Shown: positions 25,721 to 33,109 of the stretch, in pieces
Layout of the letters: the number at the start of each line of letters is the position of its first letter
How positions within the stretch are numbered: position 1 is the stretch's first letter
NCBI RefSeq assembly: GCF_902497875.1
Contig: NZ_CABVHY010000004.1
Coordinates: 1-64,000, forward strand
Origin: Pseudomonas fluorescens
GTDB lineage: Bacteria > Pseudomonadota > Gammaproteobacteria > Pseudomonadales > Pseudomonadaceae
Direction: 5' to 3'
Length of the DNA stretch: 64,000 nt
Notes under the pieces: generated by a model
Told to the model about the DNA's origin: nothing
The model's database searches: none
Seen by the model: the letters and a program-made list of their open reading frames with translations, nothing else
Position numbers and translations under genes: made by a program

Positions 25721-26962
25721 ATGCACCCCAAGACCACGCTGCGCCTGCTCACTTTCGGTACGATCCTGTTCGCAGGCATCGCCTGTGCTGATCCTTTGAA
25801 AGTGGCGATAGTCGAGTCCCTGTCCGGACCGTCGGCCGCCACCGGACAAATGTTCCGCGCCGCCACCCGCTTCCAGATTGAGCGGCTCAATGCTGAAGGT
25901 GGCTGGAACGGCGAACCCATCCAGCTGCTCGAATTCGACAGCCAGGGCACCCCGGCCGGCGCCTCGGAAAAACTCAAGGCCGCCATCGGCAGCGGCGCCC
26001 AGATGATCGTCCAGGGAGCGTCCTCCGTCGCCGCCGGCCAGATCACCGAAGACGTGCGTAAGTACAACTTACGCAACAAGGGAAAGGAAGTCGTATTTCT
26101 CAACGTCGGCGGCGAAGCCCTCGAGTTGACCGGTAGCAAATGCCACTTCTACCACTTCCGCTTCAACGGCAACGCACCGGTCCGGACCAAGACCCTGGTG
26201 GCAGCGATGAAAGAGGCGGGCGCCCTGGGCACCCAGGTCTATTCCATGAACCAGAATTACAGCTGGGGCCTGGATATGGAACAGGCGATCACCGAAAACG
26301 CCGCTGCCGGCGGCTACCAACTGGTGGGCAAAAGCCTGCATGACACTCAGAAGGTCCAGGATTTCTCCCCTTACATCGCCCGCATCCAGGCCTCCGGCGC
26401 CGAGACGGTGCTGACCGGCAACTGGGGCAACGATCTGTTGCTGCTGATGAAGGCCAGCCGTGCCGCCGGCCTGAAGCTGCGCTTTGGCACTGCCTTCCTC
26501 GATCAACCGGGCAACCTGGCTAACGCGGGTGACGTCGCGCTGGGGCACTACGTTTCTCACCCGTTCAATATCGAGGCGGCCGGCGAGCAGGGCGAGCGTT
26601 TTGCCCGCGACTACCAGGCCAAGACCGGTCACCTGCCGACCTACATCGAGCCACAGACGGTGTTCGGCCTGCAGATGGTCGGCAATGTGCTGAAGAAACT
26701 GCCAGCAGAAGACGGCCGCTTCAACACCCGAAACTTTGCCCTGGCACTGGAAAAGGCCAGCGACGCCAACCCCTTGGGTGAAGTGCGCATGCGCGCCGAC
26801 GACCACCAGCTGCTGATGCCGTTCGTGGTCTCGGTGGTGTCCAAGGACGCCCGCTACAAGGTCGACGGCACCGACATGGGCTTTGTCCCGATCAAGTCGT
26901 TCAGTGCCGATGAAGCCGCAGCGCCGGTCCAGGATGCCTGCCGGATGCAACGACCTGAATGA
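25721..26962 (+). CDS. ABC transporter substrate-binding protein (HAAT/LivK-like)
   Basis: A 413-residue periplasmic binding protein of the Peripla_BP_6 type, with a signal peptide (MHPKTTLRLLTFGTILFAGIACADP). It captures the substrate and delivers it to the two permeases encoded next. The N-terminal lobe starts KVAIVESLSGPSAATGQMFRAATRFQIERLNAEGGWNG, the usual family opening. Family members bind branched-chain amino acids, amides, aromatic acids or other small acids, so the name Liv does not fix the ligand here. A hairpin downstream (26971-26993) may keep its expression above that of the membrane genes. Confidence 0.92.
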   Translation: MHPKTTLRLLTFGTILFAGIACADPLKVAIVESLSGPSAATGQMFRAATRFQIERLNAEGGWNGEPIQLLEFDSQGTPAGASEKLKAAIGSGAQMIVQGASSVAAGQITEDVRKYNLRNKGKEVVFLNVGGEALELTGSKCHFYHFRFNGNAPVRTKTLVAAMKEAGALGTQVYSMNQNYSWGLDMEQAITENAAAGGYQLVGKSLHDTQKVQDFSPYIARIQASGAETVLTGNWGNDLLLLMKASRAAGLKLRFGTAFLDQPGNLANAGDVALGHYVSHPFNIEAAGEQGERFARDYQAKTGHLPTYIEPQTVFGLQMVGNVLKKLPAEDGRFNTRNFALALEKASDANPLGEVRMRADDHQLLMPFVVSVVSKDARYKVDGTDMGFVPIKSFSADEAAAPVQDACRMQRPE

Positions 26963-26970
26963 CATCGTAC

Positions 26971-26993
26971 GGCGTGCCACCCGGCACGCCTTT
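26971..26993 (+). terminator. Intra-operon hairpin (attenuating terminator)
   Basis: GGCGTGCC, loop ACCC, GGCACGCC, then TTTCT. This is a perfect 8-bp stem with a short U-run between the binding-protein and first permease genes. Partial termination here would give excess binding protein, as in many ABC importer operons. Confidence 0.6.
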
Positions 26994-27021
26994 CTGTCCA
27001 TCGCGAACGCTGGAGTCGCCT

Positions 27022-27963
27022 ATGGAATTCCTCATTGTTTCACTGCTTAACGGCGTGATCTACGGCCTTCTGCTGTTCATGGTTTCGGCTGGTCTGACGC
27101 TGATCTTTGGCATGATGGGCGTGCTCAACTTTGCCCATGCCTCCTTCTATATGGTCGGTGCTTACCTGGCGTACACCCTGCAGAAGTTCGTCGGCTTCAC
27201 TAGCGCGGTACTGCTCTCGACAGTGTTGGTGGGCCTGCTCGGGGTGATTGTCGAACGCTTCTTTCTGCGCCGTGTGCACAAGCACGGTCACGCCCACGAG
27301 CTGCTGCTGACCTTCGGCCTGACGTTTATCATCGCCGAGCTGATCAAACTGTTCTACGGCAACTTCTCTGTTGAATACCGGGTGCCGGAGTTCCTCAACT
27401 TCGCCGCCTTCCAGGTGTTCAGCACTGACTATCCATTCTATCGGCTGCTGATGGGCGTGGTCTCGCTGGCGGTGTTCGGTCTGATCTACCTGCTGCTGAC
27501 CCGCACCCGGGTCGGCATCGTCGTGCGCGCGGCGATCCACCGCCCGCAGATGGCCGAAGCCCTGGGGCACAACGTGCCGCTGGTGTTCATGGCGGTGTTC
27601 GGCATCGGCGCGGCGCTGGCAGGTCTTGCTGGTGCTCTGGCAGGAGCCTTCTACACCACCAACCCGAACATGGCCCTGGAACTGGGGGTGATCGTCTTCG
27701 TGGTGGTTGTGGTCGGTGGCCTGGGCTCGATGGCCGGCGCGATGATCGCTTCTCTGCTGATCGGCCTGATCTCCTCGTTTGCCGTCGGTGTCGACCTCAG
27801 CCTCGCTTCGATCTTTGGCCTGTTGGGTGCCGGCGACTGGGCGCAGCAGATGGGTGGGCTGATGACCCTCAAGGTGTCCAGCGTCGCGGCGACCATTCCT
27901 TTCGTGCTGATGCTGCTGATTTTGTTGATCCGACCGTCCGGATTGATGGGCGAGAAGGGGTAG
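27022..27963 (+). CDS. Branched-chain-type ABC transporter permease (LivH-like)
   Basis: A 313-residue inner-membrane permease with about eight membrane segments. The N-terminus (LLNGVIYGLLLFMVSAGLTLIFGMMGVLNFAHASFYMVGAYLAY) is the family signature, and the coupling-helix region contains RTRVGIVVRAAIHRPQMAEALGHNV. ATG 27022 has GGAG six bases upstream; the frame extends further but without a better start. It pairs with the LivM-like protein four bases downstream to form the channel. Confidence 0.93.
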   Translation: MEFLIVSLLNGVIYGLLLFMVSAGLTLIFGMMGVLNFAHASFYMVGAYLAYTLQKFVGFTSAVLLSTVLVGLLGVIVERFFLRRVHKHGHAHELLLTFGLTFIIAELIKLFYGNFSVEYRVPEFLNFAAFQVFSTDYPFYRLLMGVVSLAVFGLIYLLLTRTRVGIVVRAAIHRPQMAEALGHNVPLVFMAVFGIGAALAGLAGALAGAFYTTNPNMALELGVIVFVVVVVGGLGSMAGAMIASLLIGLISSFAVGVDLSLASIFGLLGAGDWAQQMGGLMTLKVSSVAATIPFVLMLLILLIRPSGLMGEKG

Positions 27964-27966
27964 ACC

Positions 27967-29244
27967 ATGAAACTCACAAAAATCTTGCTGGCGTTATTGC
28001 TGCTGGCACTGCTGGTACTGCCCGGGTTCCTGCCGGCGTCGATGGTCAACGCGGCGATCCAGATGCTGATCGCGGCTCTCTTCGCCAGTGCCTTCAACCT
28101 TCTGTGCGGGCAGGGCGGTATGCTCTCGTTCGGCCATGCGGCGTACTTCGGGGTCGGCTCGTTCGCCACCTTGCATGCGATGAATGCACTCAATGGCGAA
28201 GGCCTGTTGCCGACCCCGCTGCTGCCGCTGATGGGCGCCATCGGCGGCTTTGTCTGCGGCCTCTGCGCCGGCTGGTTCGCCACCAAGCGAGCCGGGGTGT
28301 ACTTCTCGATGATTACCCTGGCCCTGGCCGAACTGCTGCATTCCCTGGCCCCGCACCTCAGTACGCTGTTCGGTGGCGAGGCGGGGGTCTCGTCCATGCG
28401 CATGCCAGCCTGGGGACTGGACTTTGGCGACGCGACCCAAGTGTATTACCTGACCCTGGCCTGGGTGGTGCTGTCCATCGCTTTGCTCTATGCCTTCACG
28501 CTGACGCCCATGGGCCGGCTAACGTTCGCCCTGCGCGAGAACGGCCATCGCCTGCAGTTTCTCGGCTACAACGTGCATCGCTTGCGGGTGCTGGTATTCG
28601 CCCTGTCGGCGATGTTTGCCGGCATAGCCGGTGGCTTGCAGGCGCTGAATATCGAGGCGGCCAACTACGTGCTGTTCGACATGCGCTTCTCGGCCGAAGT
28701 GGTGCTCAACACCTATATCGGCGGGGTCAATGTGTTCCTCGGGCCGGTGCTGGGCGCCGCGCTGATGACCTTCTTCGCGAACGCTGCATCCGACCTCACG
28801 CAGTCCTGGCTTCTGTATCAGGGCCTGCTGTTCGTGCTGGTGATGATGTTCATGCCCAGCGGCCTGGCCGGGCTAGTGCTGTGCTGGAGTGGCCAGGTTC
28901 GTCGGCGCGGGCTGCTGGCGATCGTGCCAGCGGCGTTGTTGGCGCTGCTCACCGCTGCCTCGCTGACCCTTGCGGTGGTGTTCGCAGTCGAGACCCTGCA
29001 GCGGGTGTTCAGTCAGGACTACCAGGCGCTGCTGGTGCCGGGGCAAGCCTGGCCGGCGATTAGCCTGTTCGGCCACCAATGGCTGCCGGGTGCGCCACTG
29101 ACCTGGGCCATGCCGCTGCTATTGGGTAGCGCCGGTCTGCTGGTGCTGAAACTGGCGCGCCGGCAATGGCTGCACCTGCTGGACGAAGAGCAAACGGTTA
29201 GCCCGAACGCACTCGGCCACCCCGTCGAAGGAGAACAACCATGA
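27967..29244 (+). CDS. Branched-chain-type ABC transporter permease (LivM-like) with C-terminal extension
   Basis: Residues about 1-310 match LivM permeases (AFNLLCGQGGMLSFGHAAYFGVGSFA; TPMGRLTFALRENGHRLQFLGYN as coupling helix). The protein is 425 residues, longer than the usual 320-360. The extra C-terminal part holds one or two more membrane segments (LLAIVPAALLALLTAASLTLAVVFAVE and LTWAMPLLLGSAGLLVLKLA) separated by a periplasmic-looking stretch. Its role is unknown. The stop overlaps the following ATPase gene. Confidence 0.92.
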   Translation: MKLTKILLALLLLALLVLPGFLPASMVNAAIQMLIAALFASAFNLLCGQGGMLSFGHAAYFGVGSFATLHAMNALNGEGLLPTPLLPLMGAIGGFVCGLCAGWFATKRAGVYFSMITLALAELLHSLAPHLSTLFGGEAGVSSMRMPAWGLDFGDATQVYYLTLAWVVLSIALLYAFTLTPMGRLTFALRENGHRLQFLGYNVHRLRVLVFALSAMFAGIAGGLQALNIEAANYVLFDMRFSAEVVLNTYIGGVNVFLGPVLGAALMTFFANAASDLTQSWLLYQGLLFVLVMMFMPSGLAGLVLCWSGQVRRRGLLAIVPAALLALLTAASLTLAVVFAVETLQRVFSQDYQALLVPGQAWPAISLFGHQWLPGAPLTWAMPLLLGSAGLLVLKLARRQWLHLLDEEQTVSPNALGHPVEGEQP

Positions 29245-29996
29245 GTCGTCCGATCCTGCAGTTGCGCGACGTGCACAAGTCGTTTGGCGAGGCCCATATC
29301 ATTCGCGGCGCGCAGCTCGAGCTGCGCGAAGGCGAACGCCAGGCGGTGATCGGCCCCAACGGGGCCGGCAAGTCGACGCTGTTCCATCTGATCTCCGGGC
29401 AGTTGCAGCCCACCAGCGGGCAAATCCTGCTGGGTGACGAAGAAATCCAGGGCTGCTCGCCGCAGCGCATCAACCACCTGGGCCTGTCGCGCTCGTTCCA
29501 GATCACCAATATCTTTCCAGGCCTGTCGGTGTTTGAGAACCTGCGTATCGCGGTAATGCGCAAGCATCAGTTGCAGTACCACTTCTGGCGCCCGATGCAG
29601 CGTTACCGCGAAGTGCGCGAACAGACCGAGCAACTGCTTGAACAAGTGCGCCTGCAAGGCAAGTCCACCGTCTGCGGCGCCGAGCTGTCCTACTCCGAAC
29701 AACGCGCCCTGGAAATCGGCATGACCCTGGCCTGCGACCCGCGGGTGATCCTGCTCGACGAGCCGATGGCGGGTATGTCCCACGAAGAAACCGACTATGC
29801 CCTGAACCTGATCCGCGAAGTGACCCAGGGCCGTTCGCTGCTGATCGTCGAACACGACATGGACGTGGTGTTTTCGCTGTGCGATCGCATCAGCGTGCTG
29901 GTCTACGGCGAGGTTATTGCCACCGGTACGCCGGACGAAATTCGCGCCGATCGGCGAGTACAGGAAGCCTATCTGGGTGAGGAGCAATGCGCATGA
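29241..29996 (+). CDS. ABC transporter ATPase (LivG-like)
   Basis: A 251-residue cytoplasmic ATPase. Walker A is GPNGAGKST (about 36-44), the signature region is the variant LSYSEQRALEIG, and Walker B is VILLDEPMAG followed by the H-loop region IVEHDMDVVF. The start codon overlaps the permease stop (ATGA). It forms the heterodimeric motor with the LivF-like subunit. All catalytic elements look intact, in contrast with that partner. Confidence 0.94.
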   Translation: MSRPILQLRDVHKSFGEAHIIRGAQLELREGERQAVIGPNGAGKSTLFHLISGQLQPTSGQILLGDEEIQGCSPQRINHLGLSRSFQITNIFPGLSVFENLRIAVMRKHQLQYHFWRPMQRYREVREQTEQLLEQVRLQGKSTVCGAELSYSEQRALEIGMTLACDPRVILLDEPMAGMSHEETDYALNLIREVTQGRSLLIVEHDMDVVFSLCDRISVLVYGEVIATGTPDEIRADRRVQEAYLGEEQCA

Positions 29997-30715
29997 ATCA
30001 AGCCTCGCAAAGCCTGCTGTCGATCAGCGGCCTGCATGTGCACTACAGCAAGAGCCATGTGCTGCACGGCGTCGACCTGAACATCGGCCAGGGTGAAGTG
30101 GTCAGCCTGCTGGGGCGCAATGGCGCTGGGCGTTCGACCACCATGAAGGCGGTAATGGGCCTGGTGCCCAGTAGTGCCGGCAGCATCCAGCTGGCCGGCC
30201 GCGAGATAACCGGCTTGCGGCCTTATCGCATCAGCCGCGCCGGGGTCGGTTTCGTTCCGGAGGAGCGTGAAGTGTTTGCCAACCTCAGCGTCGAAGAGAA
30301 CCTGCGCATGGGCCAGCAGGCGGCCAGTAATGGGGCCACCGTGTGGACCGTGGAGCAGATGTTCGAGTACTTCCCGCGCCTGCGCGAGCGCCGTAACACC
30401 AGTGCCGGCAACCTTTCCGGGGGCGAGCAGCAGATGCTCACTCTGTGCCGCTCGCTGCTCGGGTGCCCGAAGGTGCTGTTGATCGATGAACCCACCGAAG
30501 GCCTGGCGCCGAAGATTGTCGCGGTGGTCGCCGAGGTAATCCGCGATATCCACCGGCGCGGGGTATCGATCCTGCTGGTGGAACAGAAACTGACCATCGC
30601 CCTGAAGGTGTCCACCCATGTCTGCGTGATGGGGCATGGGCGAATCGTCTTCGAGGGCACGCCCCAGGCGCTGACCGACGATCCGAACCTGATGAAGGAA
30701 TGGCTGGCGGTTTAA
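29993..30715 (+). CDS. ABC transporter ATPase (LivF-like) with Arg in Walker A
   Basis: A 240-residue ATPase with an intact signature (LSGGEQQMLTLCRSL), Walker B (VLLIDEPTEGLAPK) and a Q-loop. The Walker A reads GRNGAGRST: Arg47 (codon CGT at 30131-30133) replaces the near-invariant Lys that contacts the ATP phosphates. Start ATG 29993 overlaps the previous stop and has GAGGAG upstream; an ATG two codons earlier has too little spacing. If the base is correct, one ATP site may be degenerate, leaving the LivG-like site as the main hydrolytic centre. Confidence 0.92.
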   Translation: MNQASQSLLSISGLHVHYSKSHVLHGVDLNIGQGEVVSLLGRNGAGRSTTMKAVMGLVPSSAGSIQLAGREITGLRPYRISRAGVGFVPEEREVFANLSVEENLRMGQQAASNGATVWTVEQMFEYFPRLRERRNTSAGNLSGGEQQMLTLCRSLLGCPKVLLIDEPTEGLAPKIVAVVAEVIRDIHRRGVSILLVEQKLTIALKVSTHVCVMGHGRIVFEGTPQALTDDPNLMKEWLAV

Positions 30716-30737
30716 GACCGGCGTCCACTTCCAACCT

Positions 30738-30757
30738 GGCAGGCTTGCCTGCCTTTT
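30738..30757 (+). terminator. Rho-independent terminator after the ABC transporter genes
   Basis: GGCAGGC and GCCTGCC form a perfect 7-bp stem around TT (effectively a tetraloop), followed by TTTT. It lies 22 bases after the LivF-like stop and before the porin gene, so porin expression is either read-through or separately promoted. Confidence 0.7.
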
Positions 30758-30833
30758 CCACTGTGGTCTTGTGGCGGGCATGGCGCTCGCCAGGGATCGC
30801 TGCGTCTCCAACCCACCGGGAATAACAATAACA

Positions 30834-32075
30834 ATGAGCCTACGCAAACACTTCATCGCACGGCCTCTGCTGCTGCTGACCACCTTGCCCGGCCTGGCCC
30901 TGGCCCAGGAACACGGCTTCATCGAGGACGCCATCGCCACCGTGCAGATGCGCAACTTCTACTTCAACCGTGACTTTCGCGACAGCGGCGCGCCCAAGGC
31001 CAAGGCCGAGGAGTGGGCCCAGGGCTTTCTGCTCAATGCCCAGTCCGGCTACACCCAGGGCCCTGTCGGGATCGGCGCCGATCTGATCGGGCGCCTCGGG
31101 GTCAAGCTGGACAGCGGCGGCGGGCGAGCCGGTACCCTGCTGTTGCCGAACGAGGGTGATGGCTCGGCGGATGATTTCTCCAGCCTTGGCGCGGCGGTCA
31201 AACTGAAAATTTCCAAGACCGAACTGAAAGTCGGCGAGTTGCTGCCGACCTTGCCGATCCTCCAGTACAACGACGCGCGTCTGCTGCCCCAGACCTTCCA
31301 GGGCGCGATGCTGACCTCGAAGGAAATCCCTGGTGTGACCCTGAATGCCGGGCAGATGCGTTCCTTCACCCAGCGGAACTCCAGTGACCATGAAGATATG
31401 TTCGTCGATGGTCGCGCGTTCGCGACCTCCGATCGCTACAACTACCTGGGCGGTGAGTACCGCTTCAACCAGGAGCGCACCATGCTCGGCCTATGGGGCG
31501 CGCAGCTCGAAGATATCTACCGCCAGCGCTTTATCCAGTTCACCCACAAGCAACCGGTGGGCGCCTGGACCCTGGGCGCTAACATCGGCCTGCTGAGTTC
31601 CGAGGAGGAGGGACAGGCCATGGCCGGCCAAATCGACAACCGCTCGTTCTACACAGCCCTGAGTGCCAGCGTGAGCGGGCACACGGTGATGGCCGCTTGG
31701 CAGCGCATGTACGGCGACGACGGTACCATCTGGCTGAGCCCAACCACTACCGTGCTGCCTAGCGATATTCAGGTTCGCAACTTCGCCTCCGCCGAGGAAA
31801 AGGCCTGGCAACTGCGCTATGACTACAACTTCGCCGCCCTGGGCGTGCCGGGGTTGAGTGCCTTCGTGCGCTACGTCAATGGCGACAACGTGGCTGTGGC
31901 CGGTGGCAACGGCGGCAAGGAATGGGAGCGCGATTTCGACGTGTCCTACGTTATCCAGAGCGGGCCGCTGAAGAACCTCGGGTTGCGCTGGAGGAACGCC
32001 ATGGTGCGCTCGAACTTCGGCCCGTCGGTCGACGATAACCGCCTGATCGTCAACTACAGCCTGGCGCTGTTCTGA
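30834..32075 (+). CDS. OprD-family outer-membrane porin
   Basis: A 413-residue 18-stranded-type substrate-selective channel. The signal peptide is MSLRKHFIARPLLLLTTLPGLALAQ. Family motifs are RNFYFNRDFRD near the N-terminus, EWAQGFLLNAQSGYTQGPVGIGADLIGRLGVKLD, and a C-terminal strand ending NYSLALF. OprD proteins import small carboxylates, amino acids or aromatic acids, so the pathway substrate probably has a carboxylate. It lies between the ABC importer and the dehydrogenase operon, giving an outer-membrane entry route. ATG 30834 is used; upstream in-frame starts would spoil the signal peptide. Confidence 0.9.
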   Translation: MSLRKHFIARPLLLLTTLPGLALAQEHGFIEDAIATVQMRNFYFNRDFRDSGAPKAKAEEWAQGFLLNAQSGYTQGPVGIGADLIGRLGVKLDSGGGRAGTLLLPNEGDGSADDFSSLGAAVKLKISKTELKVGELLPTLPILQYNDARLLPQTFQGAMLTSKEIPGVTLNAGQMRSFTQRNSSDHEDMFVDGRAFATSDRYNYLGGEYRFNQERTMLGLWGAQLEDIYRQRFIQFTHKQPVGAWTLGANIGLLSSEEEGQAMAGQIDNRSFYTALSASVSGHTVMAAWQRMYGDDGTIWLSPTTTVLPSDIQVRNFASAEEKAWQLRYDYNFAALGVPGLSAFVRYVNGDNVAVAGGNGGKEWERDFDVSYVIQSGPLKNLGLRWRNAMVRSNFGPSVDDNRLIVNYSLALF

Positions 32076-32112
32076 CCGACAGGTCCAACCAGAGGTTTTT
32101 TCAACGATTCCT

Positions 32113-32159
32113 TTGACAGGCCAGAAGCGACGGGTTAGTTTTTCGCAACTGGTCTGACA
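32113..32159 (+). promoter_or_regulatory. Promoter and regulator site of the SDR/dehydrogenase operon
   Basis: TTGACA (32113-32118), 17 bp, TAGTTT (32136-32141), eight bases, then TGGTCTGACA (32150-32159). Spacing of all elements is identical to the transporter promoter at 25620-25666. A further TGACCAGA at about 32175-32182 may be an extra half-site. Confidence 0.65.
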
Positions 32160-32204
32160 AGTTAAAAATAATGTATGACCAGATACAAAAATAAGTGAGA
32201 CCCC

Positions 32205-33047
32205 ATGACCCTTCCAAATTGCACCCCAGATGCGCCTGAACATCCACAACACGACGCGCCCGTCTTCCAGCACAGCGCCTATGCCGGCATCGACGGCAAG
32301 ATAGTGGTAGTTACCGGTGGTGGCAGTGGCATTGGCCTGGCCCTGGCCGAAGGCTTTGCCCGCAACGGTGCCCACCTGTTACTGATCGACATCAACGCCC
32401 AGGCCATGGCGGATGCCAAACGGGCGTTGCAGCAGGCTTTCCCGGCTGCCCGGGTCGAATGCTTCCAGGCTTCAGTCACCGACGAAGTCGCCGTGGAGGC
32501 CGCATTTGCCCACGCCAAGGCCTGCTTCGGCCGCATCGACGTGCTGCTCAACAACGCCGGCGTGTCGATCAACAAACCTTCCCTGGAGATCGCTCCCGCC
32601 GAATGGCGCCGGGCCATCGAGATCAATTTCAACAGTGTTTTCTTCTGCGCCCAGGCGGCGGCCCGTTACATGATCGACCAACAGGGCGGGGTGATCATCA
32701 ACACCTCGTCGATGTGGGGCGTGTCCCATTCCGCCGAACGCACCGCCTACTGCGCGACCAAGGCCGCCGTGGTCTCGATGACCAAGTGCCTGGCTGTGGA
32801 ATGGGCCCGGCATGGCATCCGCATGAACGCCATCGGCCCGGGCTACACCCGCACGCCACTGGTGGAAGAGCTGCAGCGCGCCGGGCGCCTGGACGTCGAA
32901 GCCCTGCGCAAGCGCACGCCGTTGCAACGCCTTGGCGAACCGGGCGAGATGGCCGAGCTGGCGCTGTTCCTGGCGTCGAGCAGCGCCACCTTCATCACCG
33001 GGCAGATCTACGTCGCTGACGGCGGCTGGACCGCCAACGGTTTCTAA
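32205..33047 (+). CDS. SDR-family oxidoreductase
   Basis: A 280-residue classical SDR with an N-terminal extension of about 30 residues. The cofactor motif is TGGGSGIG (about 38-45). An Asp at the end of beta-2 (LLIDINA) suggests NAD+ use. NNAG, the Ser strand (INTSSMWG) and the catalytic YCATK are intact. First gene of the operon with the E1/VOC/E2/E3 genes, about 60 bp upstream of E1. Together with the other SDR and the AroE-like protein it gives three candidate alcohol oxidations before C-C cleavage. Confidence 0.9.
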   Translation: MTLPNCTPDAPEHPQHDAPVFQHSAYAGIDGKIVVVTGGGSGIGLALAEGFARNGAHLLLIDINAQAMADAKRALQQAFPAARVECFQASVTDEVAVEAAFAHAKACFGRIDVLLNNAGVSINKPSLEIAPAEWRRAIEINFNSVFFCAQAAARYMIDQQGGVIINTSSMWGVSHSAERTAYCATKAAVVSMTKCLAVEWARHGIRMNAIGPGYTRTPLVEELQRAGRLDVEALRKRTPLQRLGEPGEMAELALFLASSSATFITGQIYVADGGWTANGF

Positions 33048-33109
33048 GCCGTCCTCGTTGTGCCGGCCCGCCGTGGCCTGTTGATTTGAGTCATTTGTGG
33101 AGAAGTGAA

